From: Comamonadaceae bacterium
Lineage (GTDB): Bacteria; Pseudomonadota; Gammaproteobacteria; Burkholderiales; Burkholderiaceae_C
Assembly (NCBI GenBank): GCA_947464665.1
Contig: CANHXV010000042.1
Span: 1-13,313, forward strand
Direction: 5' to 3'
Length of the DNA: 13,313 nucleotides
In this document: positions 1 through 6,186 of the stretch, piece by piece
How positions within the stretch are numbered: position 1 is the stretch's first letter
How the letters are laid out: every line of letters begins with the position of its first letter
Notes under the pieces: generated by a model
What the model saw: only the letters and a program-made list of their open reading frames with translations
What the model was told of the DNA's origin: nothing
The model's database searches: none
Translations under genes and position numbers: made by a program

Positions 1-644
1 AACAAACGAACTTCGGGCACGGGGTACAAACTGCGCTGTGTGTCGGGGTCGAAGGTGCGAATGGAGTCAATTTCGTTGTCAAACAAATCAACGCGGTAGG
101 GTACTTGCGAGCCCATTGGAAAGAGATCAATCAGGCCGCCGCGCACCGCATATTCACCAGGGCTGACCACTTGGCTCACATGGCTGTAGCCTGCCAAAGT
201 GAGCTGGGCTTTGAGTTTGGCTTCGTCCAGTTTTTGCTTGGTCTTGAATTGAAACGTGTAGCCAGCCAAAAATGAGGGCGGTGCCAAACGGTACAAAGCG
301 GTGGTGGCCGGAATGAACACCAAGTCGGCGCCTTCTGCTTTGTCTCGCTGGCTAATGCGCCACAGGGTGGCCAAACGTTCGCTGATCAGGTCTTGATGAG
401 GTGAAAAAGTATCGTAAGGCAGTGTTTCCCAGTCGGGAAAAATAGCGCATCGAAGGCTGGGAGCAAAGAAGGCCACCTCGTCCATGAGCCTTTGGGTGTC
501 TGCTGCGTCAGAGGTAACTACTGCGGTAAGACGCCCTTGTGATTTTTCGCGTTCGGCCAGTTGGGCCAATAGCACAGCGTCTGCCGATCCCATGGGACGG
601 GGCAGGGTGAAGCGTTTTCCTAAGCTAAGCGCGGGTAATTGCAT
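1..644 (-). CDS. mfd: Transcription-repair coupling factor Mfd, N-terminal part (partial)
   Basis: Mfd is a cytoplasmic ATP-dependent DNA translocase that removes RNA polymerase stalled at DNA lesions and recruits the UvrABC excision nuclease. Only about the first 214 residues are inside the window; the gene runs off the left edge. Reading the minus strand from ATG at 642-644 gives MQLPALSLGKRF followed by a PMGSADA segment, then a UvrB-like region with FPDWETLPYD-type and SPHQDLISERL-type stretches, and near the window edge RGGLIDLFPMGSQVPYRVD, the conserved UvrB-homology motif of Mfd. The start is preceded by GGAG only 3 nt upstream, a tight but usable ribosome site. It is divergent from ispD. 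The RNA polymerase interaction, helicase and C-terminal domains are not visible, so intactness cannot be judged. Identification is by recalled family similarity and is strong. Confidence 0.9.
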   Translation of the reverse strand, partial: MQLPALSLGKRFTLPRPMGSADAVLLAQLAEREKSQGRLTAVVTSDAADTQRLMDEVAFFAPSLRCAIFPDWETLPYDTFSPHQDLISERLATLWRISQRDKAEGADLVFIPATTALYRLAPPSFLAGYTFQFKTKQKLDEAKLKAQLTLAGYSHVSQVVSPGEYAVRGGLIDLFPMGSQVPYRVDLFDNEIDSIRTFDPDTQRSLYPVPEVRL

Positions 645-770
645 GAACTCCAATAGTATAGTTGGCGTATTGGCACTGAAAAACAATTCACTTTGAAACC
701 TTCCGACCCCTCCGATCTGTCTGACCTGTTTGCATCGGCCAAGCTTCAAGACGCTGAGAGTTCTGCGCTT

Positions 771-1481
771 TTGCCGCGGTGTTTTGCCTTGGTGCCTTGT
801 GCGGGTTCGGGTTCACGAGCTGGTACGGCCATGCCAAAACAGTACGAGTTGATTGCCGGTCAAAGCATGGTGATGCATACCTTGGCGGCATTGCAGTCAG
901 TTGATAGGCTGGAAAAAATTGTGGTGGTGGTGTCGCCTGACGATTCTCATGTGTGGCCAGAAAACTCAGTGCCCCGAATCCAACGTGTTCATTGTGGTGG
1001 CGCCACGCGCGCCGAGTCTGTGTTCAATGGCTTAGACCAATTGCTGGCTGAAGGTGAAAAGAATTCTGAAGGCGTTCAAAAAGATGACTGGATCTTGGTG
1101 CACGATGCAGCCCGTTGCCTCATTACCAGTTTAGAAATTAACCGATTGATTGATGCGTGCTTAGACGATGAAGTGGGGGCGCTGTTGGCACTCCCATTGC
1201 CAGATACTTTGAAGGTGGCTGTGAACGGTCGCATTAGTGAAACATTGCCGCGGCAAGATAAATGGTTAGCGCAAACACCGCAAATGTTCAGGGCAGGGCA
1301 ATTGCACGCAGCCTTAGCATCCAAGGCTGCTGACAATTTCGAGGGCGTTACCGATGAAGCCAGTGCCATGGAGATGGCAGGGTTTGCACCCAAGTTGGTG
1401 GTGGGCAGTCCACACAATTTCAAAGTCACTTATCCGCCAGATTTTGCGTTGGCAGAAGATTTGCTAAGGAGCAGAACATGA
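771..1481 (+). CDS. ispD: 2-C-methyl-D-erythritol 4-phosphate cytidylyltransferase IspD
   Basis: IspD joins CTP to 2-C-methyl-D-erythritol 4-phosphate, giving CDP-ME and pyrophosphate, the third step of the MEP isoprenoid pathway in the cytoplasm. With the start used here (236 residues, near the family norm of about 230), the nucleotide-binding motif PCAGSGSRAG is at residues 9-18, the CTP-contacting lysine at 23, VHDAARCL at 110-117, GVTDEAS near 192 and the substrate-side lysine of FKVTYPPD at 218. No in-frame ATG lies before the first motif. TTG at 771 was chosen because GAGAG stands 10 nt upstream and the conserved fold begins at once; TTG at 693 would add 26 non-conserved residues with little ribosome-site support. 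The stop overlaps the ispF start by 4 bp (ATGA), so the two are probably translationally coupled. Identity is secure, the start less so. Confidence 0.93.
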   Translation: MPRCFALVPCAGSGSRAGTAMPKQYELIAGQSMVMHTLAALQSVDRLEKIVVVVSPDDSHVWPENSVPRIQRVHCGGATRAESVFNGLDQLLAEGEKNSEGVQKDDWILVHDAARCLITSLEINRLIDACLDDEVGALLALPLPDTLKVAVNGRISETLPRQDKWLAQTPQMFRAGQLHAALASKAADNFEGVTDEASAMEMAGFAPKLVVGSPHNFKVTYPPDFALAEDLLRSRT

Positions 1482-1957
1482 ACATTCGAGTAGGCGAAGG
1501 TTGGGACACGCATGCCTTGGTAGAAGGGCGTCCTTTGATACTGGGCGGTGTACAAATTCCTCACGACAAAGGATTGTTAGGTCACTCCGATGCCGATGTG
1601 TTGTTGCATGCCATCACCGATGCAATGCTAGGTGCTGCTGGCTTGGGCGACATTGGTCAACATTTTCCTGACACCGATGCCACTTACAAAGGCGCTGACT
1701 CCGTCATGCTCTTGAAAAAAGCTTATGAGCATGTCAAACATTTAGGCTGGCACTTGGGCAATGTCGATTGCACCATCATTGCGCAAGCGCCCAAGCTGTC
1801 ACCATATCGCTCAGACATTCGGTCTTCCATTGCCAAGGCGTTAGGCGTGCCAGAATCATTTGTCAATGTCAAAGCCAAAACGGCTGAAAAAATGGGCCCT
1901 GTGGGTGAAGGCCTTAGCATGGAAGCCAGGGCTGTGGTGTTGATTCACAAGCCCTGA
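1478..1957 (+). CDS. ispF: 2-C-methyl-D-erythritol 2,4-cyclodiphosphate synthase IspF
   Basis: IspF cyclises CDP-ME 2-phosphate to 2-C-methyl-D-erythritol 2,4-cyclodiphosphate with release of CMP, the fifth step of the MEP pathway. The enzyme is a cytoplasmic homotrimer with a zinc site. The 159-residue length is typical. The N-terminus MNIRVGEGWDTH carries zinc ligands D10 and H12; the third, H44, lies in the stretch after GHSDAD (35-40). GLGDIGQHFPDTD (56-67) and the C-terminal VKAKTAEKMGPVGEG region (131-145), which forms part of the cytidine pocket, are present. The ATG lies inside the ispD stop codon overlap, the usual ispDF arrangement, so co-transcription is expected. The gene ends 3 bp before the stop codon of the convergent bdhA, and no terminator hairpin is visible between them. 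Confidence 0.96.
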   Translation: MNIRVGEGWDTHALVEGRPLILGGVQIPHDKGLLGHSDADVLLHAITDAMLGAAGLGDIGQHFPDTDATYKGADSVMLLKKAYEHVKHLGWHLGNVDCTIIAQAPKLSPYRSDIRSSIAKALGVPESFVNVKAKTAEKMGPVGEGLSMEARAVVLIHKP

Positions 1958-1960
1958 TTT

Positions 1961-2731
1961 TTACTGAGCGGCCCAGCCGCCGTCCATGTTCCAAGCCACG
2001 CCGCGGATATTGTTGCCAGCGGCAGAACAGAAGAACACAGCCAAGTCACCCAACTCTTCGGGCGTGGTGAATTGCATGGAGGGCTCTTTCTCGCCCAACA
2101 ACAATTCAGTGGCCGCTTGGTTGGTGAGGCCCAATGTTGCTGCTTTGGCGTCCACTTGTTTTTGAACCAAAGGTGTGAGTACCCAGCCTGGGCAAATGGC
2201 ATTGCACGTGATGCCCGACTTGGCGTTTTCCAATGCAGTCACTTTGGTCAAACCCACAATGCCATGCTTAGCCGCCACATAGGCTGACTTTTCGGCAGAG
2301 CCCACCAAACCATGAACTGATGCCACATTGATGATGCGACCCCAGTTGGCCTTTTGCATGGCAGGTAGCACAGCACGTGAAGCATGGAATGCACTCGAAA
2401 GATTGATGGCAATGATGGCATCCCAGCGCTCAATCGGAAAATCTTCGACGCGTGCCACGTGCTGAATGCCAGCGTTGTTCACCAAAATATCGACGCTGCC
2501 AAATTTGTCTTGGGCAAACTTCACCATGGCCTCAATTTCGGGGGGCTTGCTCATGTCGGCACCGTGGTAGGCCACTTTGGCGCCAAATGCCGCAATTTCA
2601 GCTTCGGGCCCGGCATGGTCGCCAAAGCCATTCAAAACAATGTTGGCCCCTTGCTTGGCCAAGGCCTTGGCTATGCCTAAGCCAATGCCGCTGGTAGAGC
2701 CGGTGATGAGTGCAGTTTTGCCTTTCAGCAT
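1961..2731 (-). CDS. bdhA: 3-hydroxybutyrate dehydrogenase (SDR family)
   Basis: This is a short-chain dehydrogenase that interconverts (R)-3-hydroxybutyrate and acetoacetate with NAD, a step in use of polyhydroxybutyrate and ketone bodies. Its 256 residues begin MLKGKTALITGSTSGIGLGI, with the cofactor motif TGSTSGIG at 10-17 and NNAG at 85-88. The catalytic set is N110, S138, Y151 and K155. Q90, H140, K148 and Q192 match, with a constant 4-residue shift, the substrate-binding Gln94, His144, Lys152 and Gln196 known from the Pseudomonas fragi enzyme, which argues for true 3HB dehydrogenase rather than a generic SDR. The ATG at 2729-2731 has GGAGA a few bases upstream. It is convergent with ispF and divergent from the hydrolase gene. 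With phaR further along, it indicates polyhydroxybutyrate metabolism in this organism (inference). Confidence 0.93.
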   Translation of the reverse strand: MLKGKTALITGSTSGIGLGIAKALAKQGANIVLNGFGDHAGPEAEIAAFGAKVAYHGADMSKPPEIEAMVKFAQDKFGSVDILVNNAGIQHVARVEDFPIERWDAIIAINLSSAFHASRAVLPAMQKANWGRIINVASVHGLVGSAEKSAYVAAKHGIVGLTKVTALENAKSGITCNAICPGWVLTPLVQKQVDAKAATLGLTNQAATELLLGEKEPSMQFTTPEELGDLAVFFCSAAGNNIRGVAWNMDGGWAAQ

Positions 2732-2833
2732 GGTGGTTCTCCGAATGAATTACGATGTGCAAAAGTGAATTATGGCGCGTCAATGCCACGGAGAACTGAC
2801 GACCACACTCTAAATTTAGAATTGAACCTACTT

Positions 2834-3745
2834 ATGTTCGAGCCCGTCCTTGATTTTGTTGCCTGCCCCGACCCTCAGGGCACCCACCGCATAGCCTACT
2901 GGTCTTGGGGTGAAAAATCGGCATCGCATGTGGTGTTTTGCGTGCATGGTTTAACCCGTCAAGGCCGTGATTTTGATTTGCTTGCCCAATCCCTGGTGGC
3001 ATCTGCCAAAGCTGCTGGTTTGCCCGCCATTCGAGTCATTTGTCCCGATGTGGTGGGGCGTGGCAAAAGCGATTGGCTGAAAGACCCCATGGGCTACCAG
3101 TTTGCCCAATATGCGGCTGACATGGCGGTGCTGCTGCAAAGCTTGAACACCGAGCAGGCTATACATCGCCTTGATTGGGTGGGCACAAGCATGGGCGGGG
3201 TGATTGGCATGTTGATGGCAGCGCAAAAGTTGCCAGTGCCTGTGCAACATTTGGTTTTGAACGACATTGGTCCGCCCGTCTCGTGGAAGTCTATTTTGAA
3301 CATGAAGACTTATGTGGGCGAAGTCGGTAAGTTTCAAACAGTGCAAGATGCAGCCAATGCCATGTGGGAAATCTCCAAATCTTTTGGGCCGCATACCTCT
3401 GAAGAGTGGTTTGCGTTGTCACAAAACATGGTGCGGCGTTTGGAAGACGGAACTTATTGCTTGCATTACGACCCGCAACTGAGAGTACCCATTCGCGCAG
3501 TCACAGAAGAACAAGCCAAAGCCGGTGAAGCCACTTTGTGGCAGGTCTACGATTTGATTCAGTGCCCCACATTGCTCATTCGCGGGGCTGAATCGGAGTT
3601 GCTAAGTGCTGCCGCTGCGGTAGAAATGACACAGCGCGGTGCCCGTGCTCAGGTAGCCACATTACCTGGTGTGGGTCATGCTCCTACCCTCACTCACCAA
3701 GATCAAATTGACATCGTTCGGCAGTTTTTAGGTTTGCCTGCATGA
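2834..3745 (+). CDS. Alpha/beta-fold hydrolase
   Basis: This is a 303-residue alpha/beta hydrolase of unknown substrate. From the chosen ATG (MFEPVLDFVACPDPQG), the oxyanion loop HGLTRQ is at 38-43, the nucleophile elbow GTSMGG puts Ser at 119, and GVGHAP puts the catalytic His at 282. The likely acid, after strand 6 in RGAESELL, is Glu255; I recall Asp at this place in relatives, so this is a possible variation. The reading frame is open back to GTG 2765 and also holds ATG 2783, but the family-like sequence starts at 2834. No clear Shine-Dalgarno site precedes any of these starts. The protein lacks a signal peptide and is probably cytoplasmic. The last 4 bp overlap the relA start (ATGA), implying coupled translation. 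Esterase, lactonase or C-C hydrolase activity cannot be told apart from sequence alone. Confidence 0.88.
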   Translation: MFEPVLDFVACPDPQGTHRIAYWSWGEKSASHVVFCVHGLTRQGRDFDLLAQSLVASAKAAGLPAIRVICPDVVGRGKSDWLKDPMGYQFAQYAADMAVLLQSLNTEQAIHRLDWVGTSMGGVIGMLMAAQKLPVPVQHLVLNDIGPPVSWKSILNMKTYVGEVGKFQTVQDAANAMWEISKSFGPHTSEEWFALSQNMVRRLEDGTYCLHYDPQLRVPIRAVTEEQAKAGEATLWQVYDLIQCPTLLIRGAESELLSAAAAVEMTQRGARAQVATLPGVGHAPTLTHQDQIDIVRQFLGLPA

Positions 3746-5934
3746 GTGCTGCGCTTGAAGATGTGTTGGTTCGTGCAAGAGCGTTTGCCGAGCCCTTCTT
3801 GTCGGGTGAATATCTAGACACCGGCGAGAACATGCTCGAGCATGCTGATGCTGTGGTCGCCATTTTGGAAACCATGAACAGCGGTAACGATGTGAAAGCC
3901 GCCAGTTATTTGGTCTATGCCTGTCCGTACTTAAACAGACCCCAAGAAGTGATTGCCAAAAAATTTGGCAATGAGTTTGCCTCTTTGGCTGTGGAGACTA
4001 CCAAGTTGGTGGAGGTGCAGCGCATCTCGCGCACGGCTACATCGTCTGCACAACTTCAAGATGATCCGCGAGCGCAAACTGAAAATGTTCGGAAAATGCT
4101 TTTGGCATTTAGCAAAGATTTGCGCGTCATCATGTTACGTTTGGCCTCGCGTTTGCAAACACTTCGTTATTTTGCAAGTGCTAAAAAAGAAGTGCCTGCT
4201 GCGTTGGCGAAAGAATCTTTGCAGGTGTTTGCGCCTTTGGCCAATCGCTTGGGTATTTGGGAAATTAAATGGGAGTTGGAAGATTTATCTTTCCGTTTTT
4301 TAGAGCCCGATACTTACAAGCAAATTGCCAAACTGCTGTATGAAAAGCGGACTGAGCGCGAACACAATATGTATGATTTGCGGCTGCAGCTGCAAACCGA
4401 GTTGGCCACACAAAACGTGCATGCTTTGGTGCAGGGTCGGCCTAAACACATCTACAGCATTGTAAAAAAAATGCGTGGCAAGTCGCTTGATTTCTCTCAA
4501 GTTTTTGACATTCGTGCCATGCGCGTCATTGTGTCCAATGTGGCCGATTGTTATGAGGCGCTCAGTTGGATTCACTCACGCTATGTGCCTATCGCCTCTG
4601 AATTTGACGATTACATTGCCAAGCCTAAGTCCAATGGTTATCAGTCTTTGCATACTGTGGTGCGCGACGATCAGGCTAGGCCCATTGAATTTCAAATTCG
4701 CACGCAAGCTATGCACGACCACGCAGAGCATGGTGTGGCTGCGCACTGGGCTTACAAAGAAGCGGGCGCCAAAGGCTATGTGGGTGTCAGTGCCAACAGC
4801 GACTACGACGCCAAGATTGCTGTGTTGCGCCAGTTGCTGGCTTGGGAAAGAGAGATGTCGACAGAGGCTTCTGGCGTTTTAAGTCAGGCGAGCCCTGACG
4901 CTTCCAAAATTGTGGGCAAAGAAGCTGAAGCCTTGTTTGAAGATCGCATTTATGTGCTCACGCCCAATGCCGCTATTGTCGAATTACCTCAAGGTGCAAC
5001 CCCCATTGATTTTGCGTATACCGTGCATACCAACCTTGGCCACAGATGTCGCGGTGCCAAAGCCGATGGTGTGATGGTTCCTTTGAACACGCCTTTGCAA
5101 AATGGCCAGACCATTGAAATTACAACCGTCAAAGAAGGCGCACCCTCACGCGATTGGATGAACCCTGAGTTGGGCTTCTTGGTCAGTCATCGTGCGCGAT
5201 CCAAAGTGAAGGCTTGGTTCAATGCCCAAATTACGCACGAGAGCATTGCAAAAGGCCGAGAGGCAGTTGAAAAACTTTTGCAGCGCGAAGGTAAAACTGC
5301 TGTCAAGCTAGAAGACTTGGCCTCTGATTTGGGCTTTAAATCTTCAGATGCGCTTTTTGAAATTGTGGGCAAAGACGAATATTCGCTTCGTAACATAGAA
5401 GTTTTTTTGCGCCCGCCTGAACCTGTGATGCAGCCTGATGATTTTGTGTTGCTTAAAAAATCCCGCGTGGTACCGCCCAAATCGCAGTCAGGTGTTTTGG
5501 TGGTGGGCGTCGACTCTTTACTCACTCAATTGTCCAAGTGTTGCCGACCTGCACCGCCAGACCCTATCAGTGGGTATGTGACCCGGGGCAAGGGCGTGAG
5601 CATACACAGAGACGACTGCCGCAACTTTCAGTCTCTGATCACCAGAAATGCCGAGCGAGTGATTGAAGTGCGTTGGGGTACTCAAAAACCTGGTCAAACA
5701 CTGCTGTATCCGGTCGAGGTTTCCATAGAAGCCTCCGACAGGCAGGGTTTGCTTAGAGATATTTCTGAGGTCTTTGCCAAGGAAAAAATGAACGTAGTGG
5801 GAGTTCAAACTCAGTCTGTCAAGGGCACAGCCTGGATGACCTTTACGGTGGAAGTGTCTGATGCTTCACTCTTAACGAAGGTGATTCAGACCGTTAAATC
5901 GGTGTCTGGCGTGGGTAGGGTGAGGCGAAATTAA
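3742..5934 (+). CDS. relA: GTP pyrophosphokinase RelA ((p)ppGpp synthetase)
   Basis: RelA is the ribosome-associated enzyme that transfers pyrophosphate from ATP to GTP or GDP when uncharged tRNA enters the A site. Its 730 residues show all the long-RSH domains: a pseudo-hydrolase region (about 25-150), synthetase (about 170-340), TGS (402-463), helical linker, a conserved-cysteine domain with Cys600-Cys601, and a C-terminal ACT domain (655-728). The hydrolase region has lost the HD metal motif: the sites read EHADAV (33-38) and YACPYL (59-64) rather than HD/ED. The synthetase has GRPKHIYSI (232-240), the acidic EFDD motif (287-290) of monofunctional RelA enzymes instead of RFKD of bifunctional Rel, and NGYQSLHT (298-305). 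A separate SpoT should therefore exist elsewhere in the genome. The start overlaps the upstream hydrolase by 4 bp; tRNA-Val follows. Confidence 0.95.
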   Translation: MSAALEDVLVRARAFAEPFLSGEYLDTGENMLEHADAVVAILETMNSGNDVKAASYLVYACPYLNRPQEVIAKKFGNEFASLAVETTKLVEVQRISRTATSSAQLQDDPRAQTENVRKMLLAFSKDLRVIMLRLASRLQTLRYFASAKKEVPAALAKESLQVFAPLANRLGIWEIKWELEDLSFRFLEPDTYKQIAKLLYEKRTEREHNMYDLRLQLQTELATQNVHALVQGRPKHIYSIVKKMRGKSLDFSQVFDIRAMRVIVSNVADCYEALSWIHSRYVPIASEFDDYIAKPKSNGYQSLHTVVRDDQARPIEFQIRTQAMHDHAEHGVAAHWAYKEAGAKGYVGVSANSDYDAKIAVLRQLLAWEREMSTEASGVLSQASPDASKIVGKEAEALFEDRIYVLTPNAAIVELPQGATPIDFAYTVHTNLGHRCRGAKADGVMVPLNTPLQNGQTIEITTVKEGAPSRDWMNPELGFLVSHRARSKVKAWFNAQITHESIAKGREAVEKLLQREGKTAVKLEDLASDLGFKSSDALFEIVGKDEYSLRNIEVFLRPPEPVMQPDDFVLLKKSRVVPPKSQSGVLVVGVDSLLTQLSKCCRPAPPDPISGYVTRGKGVSIHRDDCRNFQSLITRNAERVIEVRWGTQKPGQTLLYPVEVSIEASDRQGLLRDISEVFAKEKMNVVGVQTQSVKGTAWMTFTVEVSDASLLTKVIQTVKSVSGVGRVRRN

Positions 5935-5969
5935 GGGGTTAGGATAGGCACAAAGGGGTCATTTTTTGA

Positions 5970-5978
5970 TGCTACAAT
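5970..5978 (+). promoter_or_regulatory. Putative tRNA-Val promoter: extended -10 with GC-rich discriminator
   Basis: TGC followed by TACAAT (5973-5978) forms an extended -10 element about 15 bp before the mature tRNA 5' end. No good -35 hexamer is found 16-18 bp upstream. The bases after the -10 read TCGGGC, a GC-rich discriminator of the kind found at stable-RNA promoters inhibited by ppGpp. The link to stringent control is inference. Confidence 0.5.
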
Positions 5979-5993
5979 TCGGGCTGAATTTGT

Positions 5994-6070
5994 AGGCGCG
6001 TAGCTCAGCTGGTTAGAGCACCACCTTGACATGGTGGGGGTCGTTGGTTCGAGTCCAATCGCGCCTACCA
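5994..6070 (+). tRNA. tRNA-Val (anticodon GAC)
   Basis: The cloverleaf is complete in 77 nt with encoded CCA. The acceptor stem AGGCGCG (5994-6000) pairs with 6060-6066, and the discriminator is A6067. The D stem GCTC (6003-6006) pairs with GAGC (6016-6019). The anticodon stem CCACC/GGTGG holds loop TTGACAT, with anticodon GAC at 6028-6030, reading GUC valine codons. The T stem (6043-6047 with 6055-6059) has one G-U pair and loop TTCGAGT. The gene has no terminator directly behind it. Its last 7 bases including CCA, plus 8 bp of flank, recur at 8275-8289. Confidence 0.97.
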
Positions 6071-6078
6071 ACATTCAT
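6064..6078 (+). repeat. Direct repeat, left copy (att-like, at tRNA-Val 3' end)
   Basis: The 15-bp sequence CCTACCAACATTCAT covers the last bases of the tRNA acceptor stem, the CCA and 8 bp beyond. An exact copy in the same orientation lies at 8275-8289, 2,211 bp away. tRNA 3' ends are the classic target of tyrosine recombinases, which leave such a duplication at both ends of an integrated element. Confidence 0.7.
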
Positions 6079-6097
6079 TGGCTTGACTGATAAGCCA
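6079..6097. other. Small hairpin without U-tract between tRNA-Val and the caspase gene
   Basis: TGGCTT (6079-6084) pairs perfectly with AAGCCA (6092-6097) around a 7-nt loop. Neither strand has a T-run after it, so it is not a convincing terminator for tRNA-Val or for the caspase gene. It begins directly after the left direct repeat. The rest of 6098-6186 shows no gene. Confidence 0.35.
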
Positions 6098-6186
6098 TCA
6101 CTAACTTAAATCCCCAAGTATTGAAAATGAATTGAAACTCAGGTTCTCGCGCCTCGTCAAACCGTATTGCGCTACGTACCGATCAA

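Noticed and set aside
484..696. Plus-strand frame opposite the start of mfd
   Set aside because: The minus strand reads as the conserved N-terminus of Mfd; the plus frame has no support.
2072..2697. Plus-strand open frames opposite bdhA (2072-2287, 2384-2680, 2452-2697)
   Set aside because: The minus-strand frame is an unmistakable SDR enzyme with full catalytic residues; these frames have no family features.
6098..6186. Remnant of an integrase or other protein between tRNA-Val and the caspase gene (a plus frame containing PRQTVLRYVPINQLF)
   Set aside because: The frame opens only after an in-frame TGA, has no start, runs on antisense to the caspase gene and resembles no recombinase motif.
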